DNA from: JAWVZU01 sp033722075 | Lineage (GTDB): Bacteria; Pseudomonadota; Gammaproteobacteria; Xanthomonadales; SZUA-38 | Assembly: GCA_033722075.1 (NCBI GenBank) | Contig: JAWVZU010000212.1 | Span: 1 to 7,148, forward strand | Reading direction: 5' to 3' | Length of the DNA stretch: 7,148 nt | Shown here: one piece after another, positions 1 to 5,033 of the stretch | Layout: each line of letters opens with the position of its first letter | How positions within the stretch are numbered: position 1 is the stretch's first letter | Program-made: the position numbers and the translations under genes | Notes under the pieces: generated by a model | The model's database searches: none | What the model was told of the DNA's origin: nothing | Seen by the model: only the letters and a program-made list of their open reading frames with translations

Positions 1-344
1 AACAGCGTCACGGTCAGGGACAGCAGCGGTCCGCGACGCCAGAGTTTCGCGAGCCCGCGACCGACGGGCTCCAGGGCGCCGGTCCGAATCAGCCCCTGTC
101 CGACGATCATCAACGCGCATACCGCCACCAGGGCCTTGTGGCCGAAGCCGTGAAACAACTCGGTGACGTCCAGGGCGCGCCCCTCTGCCGAGTAGGGAAA
201 CAGCTTCAACCCGATTACCAGGACCACCAGCACGAACAGGCTGGAGGTTTCCAGCGGAATCCGCTCGCGGGTGAACAGGACCAGCGCCACCCCGGTCAGG
301 AGGAGTACGGCGATCGCATGAGCGTTGGGTGCAACGATTTCCAA
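1..344 (-). CDS. SLC13/DASS family permease, N-terminal part (runs off window edge)
   Basis: This is the first 114 codons of a membrane transporter; the rest lies beyond base 1. The protein starts MEIVAPNAHA and has a hydrophobic helix at about residues 9-24, then RERIPLETSS and a second hydrophobic segment at about 36-50. A third segment (about 70-85) contains the stretch ALVAVCALMIVGQGL. The RxxIPLE motif after helix 1 and the following GFGHKAL/GQGLIRTGALEPVG pattern are typical of SLC13-type anion (sulfate/dicarboxylate-like) symporters, many of which carry central TrkA-C domains; those would be off the window. The reading frame is closed by a TAG just upstream (about 378-380), and no ATG lies in frame before residue 79. 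I therefore chose the TTG at 342-344; no good Shine-Dalgarno precedes it. The gene follows the antiporter gene by 77 nt on the same strand and may be co-transcribed. The substrate cannot be told from this fragment. Confidence 0.8.
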   Translation of the reverse strand, partial: MEIVAPNAHAIAVLLLTGVALVLFTRERIPLETSSLFVLVVLVIGLKLFPYSAEGRALDVTELFHGFGHKALVAVCALMIVGQGLIRTGALEPVGRGLAKLWRRGPLLSLTVTL

Positions 345-421
345 AGTAAACGCGCGAAACTTTGCAATAGTCAGGCTAGCCTAGCGCGGAGATCGGATGC
401 AGGTCACCAGAAACCGGCTGA
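345..421 (-). other. Spacer between antiporter and SLC13 genes
   Basis: This 77-nt gap separates two same-strand genes. It contains a perfect 10-bp palindrome, AGGCTAGCCT, at 373-382. There is also a poor sigma70-like pair on the minus strand, GTGACC then TAGGCT with 18 nt between. I see no terminator with a T-tract, so read-through from the antiporter gene is plausible. Whether a second promoter exists here is undecided. Confidence 0.3.
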
Positions 422-1999
422 TCATGGCGTTTCCGGGTCCGTCAGGGCATCGATCGCGAGTCCGGCGCCAGCCTCCTGATACAAGTTGAAGACCCGATGA
501 ACTCCGGCGCGCCGGAGGCGTGCAGCATCGTCCGGATACTTGGCGAGTGCGGCGATGCGTCCCGGGTAGTTCTTGCGGATCAGCTGGCGTGCCGCAAATT
601 CATTCTCCTCGACCTTGGGCAGGGTCAGGAGCACCAGTCTCACTTGTGGTGTTCGGAATTGCAGGCGGTCCCAGAAATCGAGGTCGGTGCCGCTGGCGCG
701 AATCACCGTGCGGCCCAGGCGTGCGTGCTCGCCGACCGCTTCCTCGGCCGAATCGATCCCGACCACGTGCTTGAAACCTGCGCTGCGCAACTCGTCGTAG
801 GCGCCGGTCCCGACTCGCCCCATGCCGAAAACAAGGGCTTCCGCCTGGCCGACCTCGATCGGTTCCTCCTCGGGGCGACGATTGTCCTTTTCCAGCTTCA
901 GCAGCCGATCGCGAAAGCGACGATACAGACCGAAGGCTCTCTCATTGATCGGCGACGCCGCGACGAAAGACAGCGCCAAAGCCAGGGCCATCACCGTGAG
1001 CCAATCCGGCGAGATCCAGCCGCGAGCGCTGGCCAGGGAAGCGACGATCAGGCCGAACTCGCTGTAATTTGCCAGCCCCAGGGCGGCCAGGAGGCTGGTG
1101 CGGGCACGCATTCGAAAGCGGGTCAGCAGCCAGAGGTAGAGACCGGACTTGAGCGGGAGAAAGGCGAGCAGCCCCAGAGCGATGAGCACAACTTCGGGGC
1201 TGGGGATGCCCTGCAGCCCGACGCTGAGAAAGAACCCCAGCAGGAACAGGTCCTTGAAGGCAAACAGGGATTTTGCCAGTTCGTCGGCCGAGCGATGCGA
1301 GGCAAGCAGAACGCCGAAGACAAGAGCGCCGAGGTCGCCCTTCAGACCGGCCAGTTCGAAGAGCAGCGATCCGCCAAGCGCGGCGGCAAGGCCGAACAAC
1401 ACCATCAGTTCACCGTGGCCAACACGATTGAGCAGGCGCCACAAAAGCCATTGAAGCGGGACCAGGCCGGGAATGATTGCCAGCGCCCAGGGGCTGGGTA
1501 TTTTTCCGGTTGTCGCGGCCAGAAAGACGACCGCTGCGATGTCCTGGACGATCAGGATGCCGATGACGGTACTGCCGTAGACCGATGACACTTCGCCGCG
1601 TGCTTCCAGCACTTTCATGCCGAAGACGGTGCTCGAGAAACTCAGAGCAAAGCCCAGGACCAGGGCCGGTGCGAGGCCGCCCTGGAGCAGGCTGACCCCC
1701 GTTGCGGCGGCCACCAGAAGCGCACCGGCGAGCAGGACGCTGACAAGCACCATGTGGACCGTCGCGACGCCCCAGATTTGCGGGCGCAGCAACGTGCGGA
1801 CGCGAAGCTTCAAGCCGATGGTGAAAAGGAGCAAGGTGATGCCGAGATCGGAAAATTCCTGGAGCGTTTCGCCGCCCTGGTAGTCCAGTGCGGCGAGAAC
1901 GAATCCGGCCACCAGGAACCCGACCAGCGGGGGCAGCGAGGCGATTCGGGCGATCAGGCCCAGGGCAAGGGCCAGGGCGATCCAGACAAAGTCGATCAT
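422..1999 (-). CDS. CPA2 cation:proton antiporter with C-terminal TrkA-N domain (KefB/KefC/YbaL-like)
   Basis: This 525-residue inner-membrane protein is expected to exchange K+ or Na+ for H+. Residues 1-350 form the multi-helix Na+/H+-exchanger domain. Visible landmarks are LLLFTIGLKL (56-65), FSSTVFGMKVLE (121-132), the Q152-D153 pair in the helix GILIVQDIAAVVFL, and FFLSVGL (256-262). A Gln-Asp pair at this position is characteristic of KefB/KefC-type CPA2 members, rather than the Asp-Asp of electrogenic NhaA-type antiporters. After a charged linker (about 361-384) comes a TrkA-N/RCK Rossmann domain (about 386-520), with GMGRVG at 392-397 and D416 ending the second strand, indicating nucleotide binding. 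The length fits the family, slightly shorter than E. coli YbaL. The ATG has no strong Shine-Dalgarno. A four-codon upstream reading frame (ATG GTT GTC GCA TGA, minus strand 2010-1996) overlaps the start. Ion specificity and the ligand (NAD, glutathione adduct or nucleotide) cannot be read from sequence. The SLC13 gene follows it. Confidence 0.93.
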   Translation of the reverse strand: MIDFVWIALALALGLIARIASLPPLVGFLVAGFVLAALDYQGGETLQEFSDLGITLLLFTIGLKLRVRTLLRPQIWGVATVHMVLVSVLLAGALLVAAATGVSLLQGGLAPALVLGFALSFSSTVFGMKVLEARGEVSSVYGSTVIGILIVQDIAAVVFLAATTGKIPSPWALAIIPGLVPLQWLLWRLLNRVGHGELMVLFGLAAALGGSLLFELAGLKGDLGALVFGVLLASHRSADELAKSLFAFKDLFLLGFFLSVGLQGIPSPEVVLIALGLLAFLPLKSGLYLWLLTRFRMRARTSLLAALGLANYSEFGLIVASLASARGWISPDWLTVMALALALSFVAASPINERAFGLYRRFRDRLLKLEKDNRRPEEEPIEVGQAEALVFGMGRVGTGAYDELRSAGFKHVVGIDSAEEAVGEHARLGRTVIRASGTDLDFWDRLQFRTPQVRLVLLTLPKVEENEFAARQLIRKNYPGRIAALAKYPDDAARLRRAGVHRVFNLYQEAGAGLAIDALTDPETP

Positions 2000-2029
2000 G
2001 CGACAACCATGTTCCAGGGGTGCGTCTCA

Positions 2030-2047
2030 GCCGGGATGATGCCCGGC
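2030..2047 (-). other. Stem-loop in antiporter leader region
   Basis: A perfect 6-bp stem (GCCGGG / CCCGGC) with a 6-nt loop lies 30 nt upstream of the antiporter start. It is not followed by a T-tract on either strand, so it is not a standard intrinsic terminator. It could be an extra part of the cytochrome-gene terminator region or a structure in the antiporter mRNA leader. Confidence 0.35.
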
Positions 2048-2054
2048 CTGCGGG

Positions 2055-2081
2055 AAAACGGAAACCTCAGGCGCGTTTCCG
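2055..2081 (-). terminator. Rho-independent terminator of the cytochrome c gene
   Basis: On the minus strand, immediately after the cytochrome stop codon, the arm CGGAAAC (2075-2081) pairs perfectly with GTTTCCG (2059-2065) across a 9-nt loop. TTTT follows (complement of 2055-2058), then CCC. The 7-bp stem directly followed by a short T-tract fits an intrinsic terminator, though the T-tract is short and the stem has several A:T pairs. It would separate the cytochrome gene from the antiporter gene downstream. Confidence 0.65.
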
Positions 2082-2082
2082 G

Positions 2083-2667
2083 TCAGTCCGGCCGATAGCT
2101 CGCATAGAAGTTGACCAGCGCTTCGAAGTCTCCGGGCTGGAGCTGATCGATCTTCTCGGCCATGGCCGGAAGCAGCGACGAGCGATCGCCGGACTGGTAG
2201 GTCTCCAGGGCATAGCGCAGGTAGTCCGGACGCTGCCCATGCAGCGGGAAACCCAGCGCGACATCGGCATCGTCGTCGTCTGGTTTCACATGACAGGCGG
2301 CACACAGTTCCTCGTGGAGCTTCGCGCCTTTCGCGGCGAGTGCGTCGTCATAGTCGGCCTCTGAGAAACGGCGGGGCTTGGACGAGTAGTAGTCGGCAAG
2401 GGCGAACACTTCGTCTTCGCTCAACTTGCCGACGGCCTGGCACATTTCCTCATACTGGACGCACTGCCGCGCACCGTCGACGTAGGCAAAGATCGCCTCC
2501 TCGATATGCTCGGCCGGGATACCCGCAATGATGGGGACCTGGGGAATGCCTTTTCCCATCCCGTCGGACCCGTGGCACTGGACACAGACGTCCAGCGCAT
2601 CGGGCGTGGGGGTTGTGCCGGAGATCCAGATCAGGACGAGAGTTGCAGGAAAGCCGGGGCCGAACAT
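2083..2667 (-). CDS. Diheme c-type cytochrome, c4/FccA-like
   Basis: A periplasmic electron-transfer protein of 194 residues with two tandem cytochrome c domains. The heme-attachment motifs are CVQCH (C28, C31, H32) and CAACH (C122, C125, H126). Probable sixth-ligand methionines are M75 in the first domain and M169 in the second. The pattern CHGSDGMG...P.IAG...AYVDGAR resembles cytochrome c4 and the cytochrome subunit of flavocytochrome c sulfide dehydrogenase; no flavoprotein partner is seen here. Two extra cysteines (C69, C76) lie near M75 in domain 1. The ATG at 2665-2667 was chosen because codons upstream of it (AGA, AGT, AGG and low third-position GC) look non-coding and an AAGG precedes it. 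The resulting leader (about residues 1-24) is hydrophobic but has no basic residue. A GTG at 2701-2703 would add R, K and R before the hydrophobic stretch and is a serious alternative; a GTG at 2743-2745 is less likely. The redox partner is unknown. Confidence 0.88.
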   Translation of the reverse strand: MFGPGFPATLVLIWISGTTPTPDALDVCVQCHGSDGMGKGIPQVPIIAGIPAEHIEEAIFAYVDGARQCVQYEEMCQAVGKLSEDEVFALADYYSSKPRRFSEADYDDALAAKGAKLHEELCAACHVKPDDDDADVALGFPLHGQRPDYLRYALETYQSGDRSSLLPAMAEKIDQLQPGDFEALVNFYASYRPD

Positions 2668-2701
2668 GGAAATCTGCCTTGCAGTCTTGAGCAGACTTCT
2701 C

Positions 2702-2730
2702 ACTCTATCAGGGTCCGTGCGCGGGATGAA
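2702..2730 (-). promoter_or_regulatory. Candidate sigma70 promoter for the cytochrome gene
   Basis: On the minus strand, TTCATC (2725-2730) is followed after 17 nt by TAGAGT (2702-2707), preceded by TGA, which gives an extended -10 TGnTAGAGT. Transcription would begin near 2695, leaving a leader of about 28 nt before the ATG at 2667. The -35 match is poor (3 of 6), and the call conflicts with the alternative GTG start at 2703. Confidence 0.3.
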
Positions 2731-2746
2731 CGGGCTCGCCTTCACC

Positions 2747-2778
2747 CTGCCGGTCTATTGCCGGACAATGACCGGCAG
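2747..2778. repeat. 32-nt imperfect dyad in divergent control region
   Basis: CTGCCGGTC (2747-2755) pairs with GACCGGCAG (2770-2778). After one unpaired T (2756), ATTG (2757-2760) pairs with CAAT (2766-2769) around a CCGGA loop. That is 13 bp with a single bulge. It ends about ten nucleotides before the GAGGAGG Shine-Dalgarno of the metallophosphoesterase gene and about 80 nt upstream of the cytochrome ATG. No T-tract follows, so it is more likely an operator or a 5' leader hairpin than a terminator. Confidence 0.6.
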
Positions 2779-2799
2779 AGGGGAGCCGAGGAGGACCAA

Positions 2800-3423
2800 G
2801 TGAGCAGAATCGGTCTCATCAGCGACGTTCATGCAACGCCGGAGCCGGTTGCGGAGGCGCTCGCCATCTTCCGTCGCGAAGGTTGTGACCGGGTGGTCTG
2901 TGCCGGTGATATTGCGGGCTATGGAGACCGGTTGGAGGAGACAATTGCGCTATTGTCGGACGCCGGTTGCGCTGCGATCAGCGGCAATCACGATCGCTGG
3001 CAGGTTTCCCGTGAGCAGGGGCCGGCCTATCTCGAAAGCCTGCCGCGCACCCTCGAATTGCAACTCGAGGGCTGCACGATCCAGGTCGTCCACGCGAGTC
3101 CGCCGCGATCCGATAGGGAGGGCATCGTGCTCCTGGACGAGCAGGGCCGGCTGATTCCCGAGCGGGTTGATGAATGGACCGACCGCCTGAGCGACCTCAA
3201 GGCCGATGTGCTGATCGTCGGTCACACGCACCAGGTCTTTGCCGAGCGGCTGGGGCAGACGCTGGTCGTCAACCCGGGCAGCACCGTGTTCAACCACGCC
3301 TGTGCGATCCTGACGTTGCCGCAGGAGCAGGTCGACTTCTTTTCTCTGTCCGGTCGGCCCCTGATCAAGGCCTGGCACTGGGGCATGAAGGGGCGGGGCC
3401 GGTCAACCCGGCCCCGTGGGTGA
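2800..3423 (+). CDS. Calcineurin-like metallophosphoesterase, YfcE/MJ0936 type
   Basis: A cytoplasmic phosphodiesterase-like enzyme of 207 residues with a dinuclear metal centre. All family motifs are visible: D9-V-H11, G36-D37, G62-N-H-D65, H98 (VVHAS), G141-H-T-H144, and NPGS at 158-161. The NPGS after GHTH and the compact size are typical of the YfcE/MJ0936 subfamily, whose members hydrolyse bis-p-nitrophenyl phosphate in vitro and mostly lack a known physiological substrate. The start is the GTG at 2800-2802, preceded by a strong GAGGAGG about 6 nt upstream; it places ISDVH at the expected N-terminus. Upstream in-frame sequence reads like non-coding dyad sequence. The last codons (residues about 199-207, GRGRSTRPRG) are specified by a GC-rich hairpin and are probably a non-conserved tail. 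The gene is divergent from the cytochrome gene and converges on the EF-hand gene with a 13-nt gap. Confidence 0.9.
   Translation: MSRIGLISDVHATPEPVAEALAIFRREGCDRVVCAGDIAGYGDRLEETIALLSDAGCAAISGNHDRWQVSREQGPAYLESLPRTLELQLEGCTIQVVHASPPRSDREGIVLLDEQGRLIPERVDEWTDRLSDLKADVLIVGHTHQVFAERLGQTLVVNPGSTVFNHACAILTLPQEQVDFFSLSGRPLIKAWHWGMKGRGRSTRPRG
3394..3416. terminator. GC-rich hairpin between convergent genes, possible bidirectional terminator
   Basis: CGGGGCCGG (3394-3402) and CCGGCCCCG (3408-3416) form a perfect 9-bp stem with a 5-nt loop. It overlaps the last codons of the metallophosphoesterase gene and lies 21 nt beyond the EF-hand stop codon on the other strand. Neither side has a T-tract, so it is not a canonical intrinsic terminator. 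Its position between two converging genes still suggests transcription pausing or ending. Confidence 0.45.
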
Positions 3424-3436
3424 TCGCAGACTCCCG

Positions 3437-4024
3437 TCAATCGAGGATGTCGGCGACGTCCTGCTGTGCCTCGCGGCACTCACGGCGGATCTGGCGGAGG
3501 TTGGCAGCCCGCTGCAGACCGGCCTGGATTTCGTCCTCGTCCAAGACGCCGTCACCGTTTTCATCGAGGACGCTGAATCGCTCGGCAGCCCGCTCTTCGG
3601 CGGCGAGCAGCGCCTCGCCGATATCGATCGCGCCGTTCCCATCAAGGTCGGCGTTCGCAAAGCGGGCGCCGGGTTCCGGCGGCTCCGGGGGATCGATCCC
3701 GAGGGCCTCGGCAACGCAGACCCGAAGCTCGGCACGGTCGATGTCGTCTGGCGGCTCCGGCCGGTCCTCGAAATCGGCTGCGGTCAACAGACCGTCGCCG
3801 TCGCGGTCGCGTCGATTGAAGCGGTTTTCGGCACGCACCAGTTTCGCCTCGACGAATTCGTCGAAGTCGATCACGCCGTCGCCGTTGACGTCGAGTCGCT
3901 CGACGATGCCTGCAGAGGAAGGCGGGCGATGATTGGCCGGTCCGCGCTGGTTCTGGGCGACGGCCAGAGTCGTGCTTACGGCCAGGGCGATCGCCAGGGC
4001 GGCAGTCACTTTCTTGCGTTCCAT
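3437..4024 (-). CDS. Secreted/periplasmic EF-hand protein with four Ca2+-binding loops
   Basis: A 195-residue exported, acidic protein expected to bind calcium. A Sec signal peptide is clear: MERKK, a hydrophobic stretch to about residue 20, and a likely cut after AVA (residue 23). Four 12-residue EF-hand loops follow: D45-E56 (DVNGDGVIDFDE), D73-D84 (DRDGDGLLTAAD), D126-E137 (DLDGNGAIDIGE) and D154-E165 (DENGDGVLDEDE). Loop 2 ends in Asp rather than Glu. Loops 1-2 and 3-4 are each exactly 28 residues apart, giving two EF-hand pairs separated by a proline- and acid-rich linker (about 88-119). Two cysteines remain after export, C103 and C183, which could form a disulfide. The ATG is set by AGGAG at ideal spacing (minus strand, 4032-4036) and by the signal peptide. 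The gene is divergent from the DJ-1 gene and shares a 183-nt control region carrying a CpxR-like site. A precise role cannot be assigned: calcium storage, sensing and envelope stress are all possible. Confidence 0.88.
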   Translation of the reverse strand: MERKKVTAALAIALAVSTTLAVAQNQRGPANHRPPSSAGIVERLDVNGDGVIDFDEFVEAKLVRAENRFNRRDRDGDGLLTAADFEDRPEPPDDIDRAELRVCVAEALGIDPPEPPEPGARFANADLDGNGAIDIGEALLAAEERAAERFSVLDENGDGVLDEDEIQAGLQRAANLRQIRRECREAQQDVADILD

Positions 4025-4099
4025 GTCATTCTCCTGTTTGCCGGTATTGGCACTGCAGAAAACGTGGCACGGGCACGGTCGTTGACCGGTTTCGGGAGC

Positions 4100-4114
4100 T
4101 TTACAAAGCTTTAC
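4100..4114 (-). promoter_or_regulatory. CpxR-box-like tandem repeat GTAAA-N5-GTAAA
   Basis: The minus strand reads GTAAA GCTTT GTAAA, identical to the established enterobacterial CpxR consensus. The repeat extends to GTAAAGCT twice, with a period of 10 bp, one helical turn, as expected for an OmpR-family response-regulator dimer. It lies 75 nt upstream of the EF-hand ATG and 93 nt upstream of the DJ-1 ATG. The AT-rich repeat stands out in a GC-rich region. That a CpxR orthologue exists in this organism is assumed. Confidence 0.45.
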
Positions 4115-4207
4115 GCAGCGGCTGGAAGCGATCGGCCATTTTCGATCACGCGATCTGGACGCCACGTAAGTTATTGTTTCCTCATGAATTCAAACCATGA
4201 GGTCAAC

Positions 4208-4918
4208 ATGAATAAGCGCGTACTATTCGTTCTGACCGGTCACGATAGACTCGGTAGTCCATCCGATCAGAGCGCCGAGAAAACAGGTTTTCATCTTGCC
4301 GAGGCGGCCCGGCCCTGGCAGGTGCTGAAGGCGGCCGGTTTCGAGACCGACCTGGCCACGCCGACCGGCGGCAAGGCGCCGATCGATCCGGGGAGCTACG
4401 ATCTCGAGGATTCGGCCAACCGGGCGTTTCTGGAAGATCCGGTCATCAAGGATCAGATCGACCATCCACACGCTGTCGGCCAGCTGGACGCCGACGACTA
4501 TGACGCGGTGTATTTCCCCGGCGGCCACGGCACGATGTGGGACTTGCCCGATAATTCGGAGGTCCAGGAGCTGGTCCGGGAATTCTACGAGTCCGGCAAG
4601 GTGGTCGGCGCCATCTGCCATGGGCCGGCGGGCCTGGTCAACGTGACGCTCACCGACGGCAGCTGGCTCGTCGATGGCAAGGACGTATCCGTATTTACCG
4701 ATGACGAGGAGCGGGCGGTGGAAAAGGACGAAATCGTTCCTTTCCTGCTGGCTTCCAGGCTTGCCGAACATGGGGCCAATCTGCGCCCGGCGCCCAACTT
4801 CGAGCAGTCCGTGTCGGTCGACGACCGGCTTGTCACGGGTCAAAACCCGGCTTCCGCTGAAGCCCTCGGAAAGGCGCTCCGGGATGCAATCTCCGAGTCG
4901 GTCGACGAGGCAGCCTGA
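4208..4918 (+). CDS. DJ-1/PfpI family protein, Hsp31-like (type 1 glutamine amidotransferase-like)
   Basis: A 236-residue cytoplasmic protein of the DJ-1/PfpI superfamily. The nucleophile elbow AICHGPAGL carries C137 and H138. YFPGGHGTMWDLP (102-114) is the conserved glycine-rich strand-turn. E32 in GFHLAEAARPW matches the conserved acidic residue near the active cysteine, and E168/E169 in FTDDEE fits the third member of the Cys-His-Glu triad seen in Hsp31-type enzymes. Members act as glyoxalase III, holdase chaperones or (disputed) deglycases, and protect against methylglyoxal and other carbonyl stress; which applies here is not known. The ATG at 4208 has GAGGT a few bases upstream. An in-frame ATG at 4184 would add eight residues but lacks a Shine-Dalgarno. 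The gene is a single-gene unit closed by the terminator at 4936-4964 and is divergent from the EF-hand gene. Confidence 0.93.
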   Translation: MNKRVLFVLTGHDRLGSPSDQSAEKTGFHLAEAARPWQVLKAAGFETDLATPTGGKAPIDPGSYDLEDSANRAFLEDPVIKDQIDHPHAVGQLDADDYDAVYFPGGHGTMWDLPDNSEVQELVREFYESGKVVGAICHGPAGLVNVTLTDGSWLVDGKDVSVFTDDEERAVEKDEIVPFLLASRLAEHGANLRPAPNFEQSVSVDDRLVTGQNPASAEALGKALRDAISESVDEAA

Positions 4919-4935
4919 CCGCCCTGTTTTCCTTC

Positions 4936-4964
4936 AAGCCCCGCACGAGCGGGGCTTTTCTTTG
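4936..4964 (+). terminator. Rho-independent terminator of the DJ-1/PfpI gene
   Basis: AAGCCCCGC (4936-4944) and GCGGGGCTT (4949-4957) form a perfect 9-bp stem with a 4-nt loop, followed by TTCTTTG. It lies 18 nt after the DJ-1 stop codon. The stem, short loop and T-rich tail are canonical. On the minus strand the tail is not T-rich, so it acts mainly in the plus direction. Confidence 0.9.
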
Positions 4965-5033
4965 TCAGAAGGAACGTCCGACGGCAATGCCGAAGACCAG
5001 TGCACTTTGACCGAGATCAGCCGGGCGGGCCGA
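4965..5033 (-). pseudogene. Possible 3' remnant of an outer-membrane beta-barrel protein gene
   Basis: Just beyond the CbiM-like gene, a short minus-strand frame reads SARPADLGQSALVFGIAVGRSF and then stops (TGA at 4965-4967). The last residues alternate hydrophobic and small/polar (L, F, I, V) and end in Phe, matching the C-terminal strand signature that the BAM complex recognises in outer-membrane proteins. The frame opens only after a TGA at 5034-5036, inside the end of the CbiM-like gene, so no intact gene can exist. It could be the tail left by a deletion, or a chance open stretch of 22 codons. Confidence 0.2.

Noticed and set aside
138..479. A 113-codon plus-strand open frame opposite the SLC13 gene start
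   Set aside because: The minus strand encodes a convincing transporter N-terminus here; the plus frame has low-complexity composition and no motif.
497..1588. A 363-codon plus-strand open frame opposite the antiporter gene
   Set aside because: It is the antisense shadow of a gene with a clear family match; its residues (rich in Q, E, R and A) show no domain and there is no Shine-Dalgarno.
2506..2799. In-frame extension upstream of the metallophosphoesterase
   Set aside because: It overlaps the cytochrome gene; the GTG at 2800 with GAGGAGG puts the first metal-binding motif at the usual N-terminal position.
3174..3932. A 252-codon plus-strand frame spanning the phosphoesterase end and the EF-hand gene
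   Set aside because: It overlaps two well-supported genes in another frame and strand and reads as Ser/Arg-rich shadow sequence.
4063..4083. TGGCAC followed by GC-rich sequence, resembling a sigma54 -24 element
   Set aside because: The -12 half (TTGCA type) is absent at the required spacing.
3416..4207. A long in-frame extension upstream of the DJ-1/PfpI gene
   Set aside because: It runs antisense through the EF-hand gene; the family N-terminus, the Shine-Dalgarno and the divergent promoter region place the start at 4208.
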